In this document: positions 18,187 through 26,641 of the stretch, piece by piece
Layout of the letters: the number at the start of each line of letters is the position of its first letter
Position numbering within the stretch: the stretch's first letter is position 1
Assembly: GCA_014654705.1 (NCBI GenBank)
Contig: JACVZY010000051.1
Location: 1 to 64,000 of the forward strand
From: Ignavibacteria bacterium
GTDB lineage: Bacteria; Bacteroidota; Ignavibacteria; Kapaibacteriales; UBA4661
Length of the DNA: 64,000 nt
Reading direction: 5' to 3'
Translations under genes and position numbers: made by a program
Notes under the pieces: model-generated
Database searches by the model: none
What the model saw: the letters and a program-made list of their open reading frames with translations, nothing else
What the model was told of the DNA's origin: nothing

Positions 18187-19623
18187 CTACATCAATACGC
18201 CCGTAATTCGCAGCACTGCCGACGGTACAAGACCAAGCAAGATTACGCCCGCGACGGCAATCGCAATCGTTACACCCGACATACCGGGCTGGGCGGCGTG
18301 TATCTCTCCCGTTTCGTGAGAGCGGAAATACATTGCAACAATAAGACCGAGATAGAAATATGCCGAAATAAGACTTGCCAAAATTCCCACGAGTGCCAGC
18401 CAGGTGTAACCCGCTTCAATAGCCGCCGTGAAGAGATAATATTTGCCAAAGAAAATAGCAAAGGGCGGCAAACCAAGAAGTGAGAACATAAAGAGCGACA
18501 TCACGCCCGCCAAAAGCGGATGACGTTTTGCCAAGCCCGCATAGTCGCTGAACTCTAATTGCTTGCCGTATTCATGCTCCAGCGCCGAGACGATGATAAA
18601 AGCACCAATTTGAGTAAACAAATACGCCGCGAGGTAGAACATAATTCCGCTTGTGCCGCGCCCTGTACCTGCCACAATGCCTATCATCATGTAACCAGCC
18701 TGCGCGATGGAAGAATACGCCAGAAGCCGCTTCACGTTTTGCTGGGCGCAAGCAGCGATATTGCCGTAGAGCATCGAAGCCGCAGAAAGTATTGCGAGGA
18801 GGTAGGTTATTTTGGTGCTGTCCGGACCACCGTTGGGAATGAGTGCATTGGCTAATTGGATAAAAGCAGCAAAAGCAGCCACTTTCCCGCCTGTACTCAT
18901 AAATGCCGTTACGATAGTCGGTGCACCTTGATACACATCCGGCGACCAAACGTGAAATGGAAATGCAGAGACTTTGAAACTCAGACCAATAATAATCAGC
19001 CCCGTGCCAGCAAGTAGCAACGAAGGCATTTGAGCACCATAGCTGACGGCTGCTCGAATCGCGCTGTACTCCATTTTCCCGCCTGTTGCGCCATAGACGA
19101 GTGCCATGCCGTAGAGCAAAAATCCTGTGGAAAACGCGCCCAAGAGAAAGTATTTCAAGCCTGATTCTACCGAAAGGATGTGATTTCGCATATACGCCGA
19201 AAGCACATAAAAGCTGATGGACATGACCTCAATGCCGATAAACGCAATCAGTAAGTGATTAGCATGTGCCATGAGAATCATACCGCTCACGGCAAAAAGA
19301 ACGAGGATGTAGAATTCATCGAACTCCCAGTTCATGCGCTGCAAGTATGGTCGGGCGGCTATCATCACCAAAATACCCGATGCCGAGAAGAGCATATCGA
19401 AAAACGAGGGGTACATTCCCGTCGTTATCATGCTATTGAAGGCGGTTCCATTTCTGCCCCAGAGCAGTGCCGCAAAGGTAAAGACTATCGCAAGCCCGAT
19501 AGTGGCGAACGGCATGACGATATTGCTACGGTTCTTCGGCAAAAAAGCGCCCAAGAGCATCGCGGTTAGGCAGAAAAAGGAGCTGAGAGCTATTGGCAAT
19601 GAGTAGAAAATATCGTAGAGCAT
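18187..19623 (-). CDS. nuoN: NADH-quinone oxidoreductase subunit N
   Basis: A 478-residue antiporter-like subunit of complex I with about 14 TM helices. The family core FPFHVWSPDVYQGAPTIVTAFMSTG is intact, including the histidine, the broken-helix proline and the lysine that follows a few residues later. NuoN is one of three proton-pumping subunits in the membrane arm. It follows nuoM by 92 nt on the minus strand, the usual M-N order. The rest of the nuo cluster, including nuoL, is not here. Downstream comes bshC, after 142 nt without a strong terminator. Confidence 0.93.
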   Translation of the reverse strand: MLYDIFYSLPIALSSFFCLTAMLLGAFLPKNRSNIVMPFATIGLAIVFTFAALLWGRNGTAFNSMITTGMYPSFFDMLFSASGILVMIAARPYLQRMNWEFDEFYILVLFAVSGMILMAHANHLLIAFIGIEVMSISFYVLSAYMRNHILSVESGLKYFLLGAFSTGFLLYGMALVYGATGGKMEYSAIRAAVSYGAQMPSLLLAGTGLIIIGLSFKVSAFPFHVWSPDVYQGAPTIVTAFMSTGGKVAAFAAFIQLANALIPNGGPDSTKITYLLAILSAASMLYGNIAACAQQNVKRLLAYSSIAQAGYMMIGIVAGTGRGTSGIMFYLAAYLFTQIGAFIIVSALEHEYGKQLEFSDYAGLAKRHPLLAGVMSLFMFSLLGLPPFAIFFGKYYLFTAAIEAGYTWLALVGILASLISAYFYLGLIVAMYFRSHETGEIHAAQPGMSGVTIAIAVAGVILLGLVPSAVLRITGVLM

Positions 19624-19715
19624 GACGGGGGCAAAAAGGATGAAGTGTAAAGATTGAAGTATGAATGCAACGAATGGGCGTGCGTGTTTTGTTTGAGAAG
19701 CAGATGCCTATTTGT

Positions 19716-21335
19716 TTAATGTTCTTTGTGCGCTTCGTGTGCCTCACTTTGGGCGGCAGGCGCTTTGTGGAGCTTTTTCAGCGCTTCGGTGTAATTGGTT
19801 TTTCCGAATTTTGCAATTTCAAGTTTGCCCACAAGTGCTTTGGTGGATTCTTCCGAAAAGCGCATAAAGGTCGAAGGGTAAATGCCAATCCAAATCATCA
19901 GAATTGTTGCCGGAAGGAGCATGGCAAGTTCTTTTGTTGTCAGGTCGCTCATGCTGGCGCTTTCATCGTTTTTGAAGCCGCCGAAGCAAATATCATTGTA
20001 CAGCTTCAGCATATAGATTGCTACAAATATGCCTGTGGTTGCGCCTAAAATTCCAAACGTCCAGTTATTCAAAAATGGCGAGCGGAATGTGCCGAGAAGC
20101 AGCAAGTATTCGCCCACAAAGCCGTTTAATCCGGGCAAACCCACGAGCGAAAAGAGCGAAATAGCGAAGAGCACGGCAAATACGGGCATCACCTTTGCAA
20201 TTCCGCCGTAGTCCGCCAGAAGAGTTGTGCCGCGCCGTTCGGTCAACATTCCAAGACAAAGAAACAAGCCCGTTACCGAAAGCCCGTGATTGAACGTCTG
20301 AATAATTGCGCCTTGTACGCCTTCGGGAGTCATGGAGAAAACACCCATGACCATCGTGCCCAAGCTGCTCACAAGTGCAAATGACGCAAGACGGCGAATA
20401 TCGGTCTGCACAATTGCCAGCATTGCACCATAAATCACGGCAGCAGCGCCAAGAGCGCACATCACCTTTGCATATTCAAAAGATGACTGCGGAAACATCT
20501 CCAAACCAAAGCGAATAAGACCATAAATGCCGATTTTGAACAAGACCGCTCCTACGACGACCGTCCCGACAAGCGGGGACTCAGATTGCACGTCCGGCAG
20601 CCACGTATGCACAGGGAAAAGCGGAACTTTGATGCAAAAAGCAAGCATGAAAGCGAAAAACATCCATTTTTGGGTATCAAGCGGAATCGTCGGGGCAATT
20701 TCGCGGAGCAAAAGAAGATTGGTCGTAAAGTGTCCGGTGGTCTGCTCCACGTAGTAGCCAAGCCAAATCAAACCGATGAGCATGACCAGCGAACCAAACA
20801 TCGTGTAAATAAAGAACTTTATTGCTGCAAATGTTTTGCGCTCACCACCCCAAACACCGATAAGAAAATACATCGGTATTAAAATCAATTCAAAAAAGAC
20901 GTAAAAAAGGAAAGTATCTAATGCAGCAAAAATTCCGATAACGCCAAATTCCAAAAGCAGTATTAAAACGTAAAACTCTTTCTCTTGGCTTTTGATGCTA
21001 TCGAAGCCCGCCAGAATCACGACCGGCATAGTGAGCGCGGTCAGAAAAATGAACAGCACCGACATCCCGTCCACGCCAATACGGAAACCTGCATCCAGCG
21101 AAGGTATCCAGCCTTGCATGGTCAGCATTTGCATATTGGGATTGGCATGGTCAAAACTGAGGAGTGTCGCCAGCCCGAAGAGAAAGGCAACGACCGATAC
21201 GGTGAGAGATGTGTATTTGAGCGCTTTCTTAGCATCACGGCTGACAAGCAAAAGCGCGAGTGCGCCGACAAGAGGTGCGAAGAGCGTTGCAAGAAGCATA
21301 GTAGCAATCGGAATGTGGTTGTACGGATGATTCAA
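19716..21335 (-). CDS. nuoM: NADH-quinone oxidoreductase subunit M
   Basis: A 539-residue antiporter-like membrane subunit of complex I. Family features include FELILIPMYFLIGVWGG with the key TM glutamate, IKVPLFPVHTWLPDVQSESP, and TFNHGLSVTGLF with the conserved histidine. It pumps protons in the membrane arm together with NuoL and NuoN. The C-terminal tail (about 510-539) is rich in His, Glu and Ala. Upstream on the same strand is an MFS transporter, not nuoL, so this M-N pair is separated from the rest of the complex, or belongs to a second set. Confidence 0.93.
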   Translation of the reverse strand: MNHPYNHIPIATMLLATLFAPLVGALALLLVSRDAKKALKYTSLTVSVVAFLFGLATLLSFDHANPNMQMLTMQGWIPSLDAGFRIGVDGMSVLFIFLTALTMPVVILAGFDSIKSQEKEFYVLILLLEFGVIGIFAALDTFLFYVFFELILIPMYFLIGVWGGERKTFAAIKFFIYTMFGSLVMLIGLIWLGYYVEQTTGHFTTNLLLLREIAPTIPLDTQKWMFFAFMLAFCIKVPLFPVHTWLPDVQSESPLVGTVVVGAVLFKIGIYGLIRFGLEMFPQSSFEYAKVMCALGAAAVIYGAMLAIVQTDIRRLASFALVSSLGTMVMGVFSMTPEGVQGAIIQTFNHGLSVTGLFLCLGMLTERRGTTLLADYGGIAKVMPVFAVLFAISLFSLVGLPGLNGFVGEYLLLLGTFRSPFLNNWTFGILGATTGIFVAIYMLKLYNDICFGGFKNDESASMSDLTTKELAMLLPATILMIWIGIYPSTFMRFSEESTKALVGKLEIAKFGKTNYTEALKKLHKAPAAQSEAHEAHKEH

Positions 21336-21511
21336 CGTTTGGAACGGTGTGTGAAACGGGCTTTACTACACGGCTGAAGTCAACTGTGCGCCTGCCTACG
21401 GTTCACGAAGGCACAATTTAGCAAAATCGCCGCGCATGGCAAATTATTTGTCGTGAAAAGTTAGCGAAAAGACGGTGAAAGAGTGTTGCTTGGGGGGAAC
21501 GTCTTGATGCT

Positions 21512-22804
21512 TTAATGTCCGCTTCCGCCTTGTTTCGCTTCCGTCTTGTTCCCGCTCTGCACCTCTTTCACCAGCAGCCACAGCCCTGCCGAAATTGCCA
21601 GCGAAACGCCGGAAATGACGAAAATAAGCGACTTGTCGGGCGCAGCCTGTATGAATTTCCCAACAAAAAGGCTGGAAGCGAGTTGCGGCAAGACCACCGA
21701 TAAATTGAAAATGCCCATAAACAACCCCATGCGGCTTTTGTCCACTTTTTCGGTCATAATCGCAAAAGGCAAACTTACCACTGCCGCCCAGCCGATGCCG
21801 ACAATAATCATGAGTCCATAAAGCGAAACAGCACTTTTGCCAAAGAACACGATTCCGAAATATCCGACTGCCATTACCGCCAACGCCAGAAGATGCGTTC
21901 TGACGCGCCCTAAGCGCTCGGCAAGTGGCTCCAATGCAGCAACCGGTAGAATAAAGCCAACGGTGTTCAGCACGGCAAAAGAAATAGCAATCACCTGTCC
22001 GATACTTTGGTCGTCGGTATTGGCAGGCAGAACCTGCTTGGCGTAGGCGAACATATAGACGAACATTGTCTGCACACCCAGCCACGAGAAGGCGTGCGCA
22101 ATACAGATGCGAACAAACTGCCCCGTATCGGTCGTGCCCGTAGGTATCGTATCCTTAGCGCCTGTGTCGGTATTTGTTGCCGTTTGGTTCAGCGTTCGAG
22201 ATTCGGTAATGAACAATGTAGGCACAATCGAAAACACCAACACAAGAAACACACCCGAATAAATGAGCGTGTAGTTCCCAAGCCACGCGCCGATGAGATA
22301 CGCAATCACGCCAAACATTCCCGAAATAGTCTGCATCCACGTATAGCCTTTGGTGCGCGTGTCGCCTTCGGGAGTTACGTCGGCAATAATAGAGCGCGTT
22401 GGATTAAAGCTAACATTGATGGACAAATCCAGCAGCAGCGCAACGGCAATACCGATAAACAGAAGGTTGCTTGTCCCCAGCGCCGCGCCGATAGCATCCA
22501 CATTCGGCAGCGCAAAAAGCATGAGCGCAGCCAGAATGCCGCCGATAAGGATAAATGGTCGCCGCCGTCCGCCCCAGAACCACGCATTATCGCTCACTAA
22601 GCCGATAATCACTTGCCCCAAAATACCGGCAATCGGTCCCGAAGCCCAGACAAAGCCGACTTCTTCGATATTAAGATGATATTTCGTACTCATAATCCAA
22701 CTGAGCGCGGAAATCTGCACACAAAGCGCAAAGCCCATAGCTGTCGCCGGAAGGCTCAGAACGGCATAAAACGTGTTGGTCATTTTGCGTTGCATATCAA
22801 GCAT
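21512..22804 (-). CDS. MFS transporter, SLC45/sugar-transporter-like
   Basis: A 430-residue protein with 12 predicted TM helices. The second loop reads GLVSDNAWFWGGRRRPFILIGG, the extended D-x-x-x-x-x-G-R-R-R-P version of the MFS loop 2-3 motif seen in SLC45/sucrose-type and related bacterial sugar carriers. An Asn-Thr/Asp-rich loop of about 20 residues lies in the middle (near residue 215-240). It probably moves a sugar or a small organic solute with protons, though the substrate is open. The start at 22804 has AAAGG about 8 nt upstream; the frame remains open to 22861. Confidence 0.8.
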   Translation of the reverse strand: MLDMQRKMTNTFYAVLSLPATAMGFALCVQISALSWIMSTKYHLNIEEVGFVWASGPIAGILGQVIIGLVSDNAWFWGGRRRPFILIGGILAALMLFALPNVDAIGAALGTSNLLFIGIAVALLLDLSINVSFNPTRSIIADVTPEGDTRTKGYTWMQTISGMFGVIAYLIGAWLGNYTLIYSGVFLVLVFSIVPTLFITESRTLNQTATNTDTGAKDTIPTGTTDTGQFVRICIAHAFSWLGVQTMFVYMFAYAKQVLPANTDDQSIGQVIAISFAVLNTVGFILPVAALEPLAERLGRVRTHLLALAVMAVGYFGIVFFGKSAVSLYGLMIIVGIGWAAVVSLPFAIMTEKVDKSRMGLFMGIFNLSVVLPQLASSLFVGKFIQAAPDKSLIFVISGVSLAISAGLWLLVKEVQSGNKTEAKQGGSGH

Positions 22805-23069
22805 AGATGCGCCTTTCAAGAGAGAAATAAGGAAGTGAATGACGGAAGAAATGGTGAACATTTGGGGGCGTACAGGTATAAATCACACGCGGGGAAAATA
22901 CACACTTTCACGGCTCTCTACAAAAAAATCTCGTTGCTTGGTGAGGGATTTTGTAAATTTTCTTGTAACCATGCTTAAACGTGGGGCTTTCTTAGAGTGT
23001 CGAACTCGTACTCACGAACAAATACTTAGAATTTTCACAATCTCTTTTTCTCATTTTTCTCGTATCACC

Positions 23070-23963
23070 ATGTTTCTCTCTCGCATATATCCCTCGCGCT
23101 TGCTTGCGTTTGTGCTAGTCGCGCTTGCTTCTCTCGTTACGCTGACCGCACAAGACGGTAGCTGGACGTTTGGTAATCGTCTTATCGTACAGGGCGGCAT
23201 CTCTACGCCTGTGGCAAATTTTGGTGCCCTTCCCGCCACGCTTCAAGACCTTATTCCTGCCGACGGAAAAACCCCACAGGGTGCAGCAGTGATGGGTTTC
23301 ACACTTGGTTTGAATGATGTGTTTCGCTTCACGCCGAATCTTGCTCTTAGCGTTTCGCTGGATGCAAATTACAACGCTTTCAATAACGACGAAGCTGCCC
23401 GCCAATTGAGGAACAGCGTTTTGGGCACGAGTCTGAACGGCATAAGCCTCGGTGCATTTTCCTCTCTGCTCGGCATTACCAGCTCATACAACGCGCAAGC
23501 GTACATCAACGGAACGCTTACGGGCGGTATTCGCTACGATTTGCCCGTGCTGACGGGCTTGGTGAATGTCTATGGCAATGCACAAGCAGGCTTGTTCTAC
23601 GGCATTGCGCCGCAGAGCGAGGCAAAACTTGGGCTTAATGTTCTGGGTGTGAAAGCCGATGCAACTATTTCTCGTCCGCAAGCCAGTGCAACGGCTTTTG
23701 CGTACAAAATTGGTGCAGGGGTGCTGCTTTTTGACCGCCTCAATGTTGGTGTGAATTATGTGGCAGCAGTGCCGCAGTACATTGCCAATACGACCGTCAA
23801 CACCGTGGTAACGGGGCTTCAGGGCAATACAACAATTCCCGGACTTGGCACCGTCAACACGCAAACAATTGTCAATGCTGTTGCCGGCGCTGTTCCTGCT
23901 GCTGCTTCGCGCTATGATTTCCCGACAAACGTGCTGCAAGTTACGGTTGGCTGGGCGTTCTAA
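23070..23963 (+). CDS. Predicted outer-membrane beta-barrel protein, unknown function
   Basis: A 297-residue protein with a clear signal peptide (1-27, ending LVTLTAQDG). The rest alternates hydrophobic and polar residues and ends in VTVGWAF, a C-terminal aromatic typical of outer-membrane barrels. It is Asn/Thr/Ala-rich in the loops, with a region near residues 240-275 full of NTVVTGLQGNTTIPG-like low-complexity sequence. I do not recognise the family. The start is chosen for its signal peptide; the frame is open far upstream to 22839. It lies divergent from the MFS gene across a 265-nt gap with nothing else recognisable. Confidence 0.6.
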   Translation: MFLSRIYPSRLLAFVLVALASLVTLTAQDGSWTFGNRLIVQGGISTPVANFGALPATLQDLIPADGKTPQGAAVMGFTLGLNDVFRFTPNLALSVSLDANYNAFNNDEAARQLRNSVLGTSLNGISLGAFSSLLGITSSYNAQAYINGTLTGGIRYDLPVLTGLVNVYGNAQAGLFYGIAPQSEAKLGLNVLGVKADATISRPQASATAFAYKIGAGVLLFDRLNVGVNYVAAVPQYIANTTVNTVVTGLQGNTTIPGLGTVNTQTIVNAVAGAVPAAASRYDFPTNVLQVTVGWAF

Positions 23964-23995
23964 GGCGTTGTACGAAAAAAGTGGCAGCGAATCTT

Positions 23996-24037
23996 GGTGA
24001 GCTCATTTACGGTGAGCACGTTTACGGTGAGTATGCT
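23996..24037. repeat. 15-bp tandem repeat, about 2.7 copies
   Basis: Units GGTGAGCTCATTTAC (23996-24010) and GGTGAGCACGTTTAC (24011-24025) are followed by a third partial copy from 24026. They sit between the barrel gene and a terminator hairpin. This looks like slippage-prone filler rather than a regulatory array. Confidence 0.7.
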
Positions 24038-24039
24038 TA

Positions 24040-24084
24040 AAAAGTGCAGGTGTGGACTCTTTTATCGTCCGTGCCTGCACTTTT
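24040..24084 (+). terminator. Rho-independent terminator of the outer-membrane protein gene
   Basis: AAAAGTGCAGG at 24040-24050 pairs exactly with CCTGCACTTTT at 24074-24084. Three G-U pairs and GGAC/GTCC extend the stem inward to about 18 bp with a 9-nt loop (24058-24066). It ends in TTTT, as expected of an intrinsic terminator. Confidence 0.75.
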
Positions 24085-24208
24085 CTCGTTGAGGAAAAAG
24101 CTGGCTAGTTCGTTTTGCATCTCTTCCTTATTTTTGCTGTGTATCTTCGCCGTGCCTTTCGTAGATTGCGGTTCATTTCATTTCTACTCTTCACTGATTT
24201 GTCTTGCT

Positions 24209-25420
24209 ATGACGATAATGCAACGCTCCTTCACGTGCCTGTGCGCCGCACTGCTCCTGTGTTTCGGTGTTCTTCCTGCGCAACAGCCCACACAGCAGCG
24301 TTTTTTGCGCTTTCTGGGGCAACGCTCGGTGACGACGGGAACGCTACTGCAGACTGTGGAGCCGTTTCGTGCAGGCGTAACGACGACGGCGAGTTTGGTG
24401 TTTGCTGTTACTGATAGCGAAGGGAAGATTTTGAAGGACGATGGCACTAACGCAGTTCTTGCCGTCACAGGTGCAACGCTCCTTTCAGATGCTTTTCTGT
24501 GCATCTCGTCGGGGTTCAAGATGACGCAACGCTCTACAGCAGGCATTATTGAATTTAACAATCTTACTGTTTGTGGCTACACTGTACCAACACTACTAAA
24601 GTTACAATGCTCTTCAACAACAGCAAATGCAACCACTATTACCATTTCGTTCTTGGGTGGTTATCCGAGTTTTGGAAGTTTTGTGCAGCTCAACAATGGT
24701 AAATATGCTGTTCCCGGATTAATAACGGATAATCCTGCATATCAGGGAGCTATTCCATCAATTGAGTTAGGTAAACCCGTGCGTTTCAATAATCTTGATA
24801 AAAGCGACTATAATTATATTGCCATTCGTGTTCTTGATAGGTTCAGCAATACCCCATCTTTCTCAACTACTGTCACACTGATAATTACGAACAATGGGTA
24901 TCCTTACATAGATACGACTCGCCGATTGACAGGAAACATTGCCTGGACAAATAACCTCGGTATTGCTGAGTTCCCTGATTTTACTGTTTGGGGGACAGTC
25001 GCAAATATTTTGTTGTCTGCTAGTGCTAGCCTGAATCCAGATGACATGAAATTTTTCAATCTTGGCTTGTATGAGGGTGGCTCAACATGGGCAACAACGA
25101 GTCTTATCGCACCACAGCAAGTCCATACTGGTTTATTCCGCCAAAATCCCGATATATCTGTATTTGAGACTGTTTACGTCTCACCTAATCCCGCTTCCGA
25201 CGCCCTCCACATCGCTCTTGGCTTGCCAGAGAGCGCTCCGGTGCTCATTCGCATAGAAGATATGCTAGGACGTACTGTGCTTCGGCACGAGGAGCAATTA
25301 GCCCTGCAAGGCGCATTCGCTACAATGCTGGATGTAAGCCGTCTCGCACAAGGCGCATATACGCTACACGTGCAGTCTGGGCGTGAGCGGTGGACGCAGC
25401 GCGTGGTTATTCTGCGCTAA
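24209..25420 (+). CDS. T9SS cargo protein with type A C-terminal sorting domain
   Basis: A 403-residue exported protein. After a signal peptide (ending GVLPAQQ) comes a beta-rich, Thr-rich body with at least one Ig-like (Big_1-like) segment, SLVFAVTDSEGKILKDDGTNAVLAV. The last about 80 residues are a type A T9SS sorting domain: VSPNPASDALHI, then IEDMLGRTVLR, then LAQGAYTLHVQSG. Such domains send proteins through the type IX secretion system to the cell surface, where the domain is usually cleaved. The body's function is unknown; no enzyme motif is seen. The Met at 24209 or 24218 gives the signal peptide. panC follows after about 60 nt. Confidence 0.85.
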   Translation: MTIMQRSFTCLCAALLLCFGVLPAQQPTQQRFLRFLGQRSVTTGTLLQTVEPFRAGVTTTASLVFAVTDSEGKILKDDGTNAVLAVTGATLLSDAFLCISSGFKMTQRSTAGIIEFNNLTVCGYTVPTLLKLQCSSTTANATTITISFLGGYPSFGSFVQLNNGKYAVPGLITDNPAYQGAIPSIELGKPVRFNNLDKSDYNYIAIRVLDRFSNTPSFSTTVTLIITNNGYPYIDTTRRLTGNIAWTNNLGIAEFPDFTVWGTVANILLSASASLNPDDMKFFNLGLYEGGSTWATTSLIAPQQVHTGLFRQNPDISVFETVYVSPNPASDALHIALGLPESAPVLIRIEDMLGRTVLRHEEQLALQGAFATMLDVSRLAQGAYTLHVQSGRERWTQRVVILR

Positions 25421-25482
25421 CCAATCCTTCAACAATCATCATAACTCTTGATTCATTATTTGATTCAATATTTTTACAATTC

Positions 25483-26331
25483 ATGCAACATATTTCTTCC
25501 GCAAGCGCCATGCAGCGCCTCGCTTTGGATGCCCGTAGAGGCGGCAAACGCATTGGTGTTGTCCCCACGATGGGTTTTTTGCACGACGGTCATGCGTCGC
25601 TTATTCGTGAAGCCCGCTCGCAAAGCGACCTTGTAATTACCACTATTTTTGTCAATCCACTTCAGTTTGCGCCGAATGAAGATTTTTCGCGGTATCCGCG
25701 GGATTTAGAACGCGACACACGCATTGCCGACGAAGCAGGCTGCGACGTGCTGTTCACGCCTACGCCGGAGGAAATGTATCCGCCCGGATTCGATGCCACT
25801 ATCTCTATCGGTGGTGTAACCGCTCCCTTTGAAGGCGTTTTTCGCCCGACGCACTACGACGGTGTGGCAACGGTGGTAGCAAAACTTCTCACGCTCACCC
25901 AAGCAGACAAAGCATTCTTTGGGCAAAAAGATTATCAGCAGTGTATGGTTGTTAAAAAACTTGTGCGCGACCTTTCGATGCCGCACGACATCATCGTTTG
26001 CCCCACTCAGCGCGAAGCAGACGGCTTGGCAATGAGTTCGCGGAATGTGTATCTCTCGCCGGAGAACCGCACCAAAGCTACCGTTCTCCACAAAGCACTT
26101 CAAGCTGCGCAAACGCTTATTCGTGCCGGAGAACGCCGCCGCGCGCGAATAGAAGCGCTTTTGAGCGAGACCATTCTGGCAGAAAGCGGTTTCACGATTG
26201 ATTATGCTGCCGCAGCCGACAGCATGACGCTAGAACAACCTTCGGAGGCTTTCGCTCAGGAACAAGGAATTGTGCTGCTTCTGGCGGTGCGTTTGGGTGG
26301 GACACGGCTTATTGATAACCTTGTTGTCTGA
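25483..26331 (+). CDS. panC: Pantothenate synthetase
   Basis: A 282-residue ATP-dependent ligase that joins pantoate and beta-alanine in coenzyme A synthesis. The HIGH-type nucleotide motif PTMGFLHDGHASLI is near residues 28-41. FVNPLQF, FGQKDYQQ and the KMSKS-like MSSRNVYLS are all present in order. Length is normal (about 280). The ATG at 25483 gives the standard MQ-type N-terminus; the frame is open upstream into the previous gene's end. No other pan gene is adjacent. Confidence 0.95.
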   Translation: MQHISSASAMQRLALDARRGGKRIGVVPTMGFLHDGHASLIREARSQSDLVITTIFVNPLQFAPNEDFSRYPRDLERDTRIADEAGCDVLFTPTPEEMYPPGFDATISIGGVTAPFEGVFRPTHYDGVATVVAKLLTLTQADKAFFGQKDYQQCMVVKKLVRDLSMPHDIIVCPTQREADGLAMSSRNVYLSPENRTKATVLHKALQAAQTLIRAGERRRARIEALLSETILAESGFTIDYAAAADSMTLEQPSEAFAQEQGIVLLLAVRLGGTRLIDNLVV

Positions 26332-26348
26332 AAAATACTAAAACATCC

Positions 26349-26378
26349 TGAAGGGGGTGCTCCCCGCACTTTCCTTCA
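26349..26378 (+). terminator. Hairpin after panC, possible terminator
   Basis: TGAAGG at 26349-26354 pairs with CCTTCA at 26373-26378, and GTGC at 26357-26360 with GCAC at 26366-26369, leaving a C-rich loop. There is no T tract afterwards, so it may act with the larger hairpins that follow in the 310-nt convergent gap. Confidence 0.4.
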
Positions 26379-26399
26379 CACCTCAAGGGACAGCTCAAT

Positions 26400-26466
26400 G
26401 GAGTGCGGAATTTTGATTCCGCCGTTTTGTCAGATAAGACACGGCAGAATTAAAATTCCGCACTCC
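26400..26466. repeat. Palindromic intergenic element (copy B of the GGAGTG family)
   Basis: A 67-nt element. The first 26 nt (from GGAGTGCGG) pair with the last 26 (ending CCGCACTCC) with only one G-U pair and one mismatch. Each arm is itself an inverted repeat: CGGAAT around TTTTG on the left, GAATT/AATTC on the right. It can therefore form one long hairpin or a double stem. The flanks TCAA (26395-26398 and 26467-26470) resemble a short target duplication but leave one extra base. It lies between convergent panC and the C25 peptidase. Confidence 0.7.
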
Positions 26467-26529
26467 TCAAAGGGTAAAAATCTCTTAAAACAAAGCACTG
26501 GTAATCCATCAAATGAATGCGTAGTCTAT

Positions 26530-26582
26530 GGAGTGTGCACAGGAGTTCATTCTTGTTTGGGAACGAACTCTGTCCGTACTCC
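26530..26582. repeat. Palindromic intergenic element (copy D of the GGAGTG family)
   Basis: A 53-nt element bounded by GGAGT (26530-26534) and ACTCC (26578-26582). Its inside forms one hairpin: ACAGGAGTTCATT pairs imperfectly with AACGAACTCTGT. It is less like copies A, B and C, but it lies only about 60 nt from copy B and shares the same outer bases. Confidence 0.5.
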
Positions 26583-26641
26583 ACAGAGTTTATGCACAGA
26601 GTCGAGAACTTCGGGAATTGTGGAAAGAATCAAGCTGTCTA

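Noticed and set aside
22007-22600. A 197-codon plus-strand frame opposite the MFS transporter
   Set aside because: Arg/His-rich antisense translation of TM-helix sequence; no domain.
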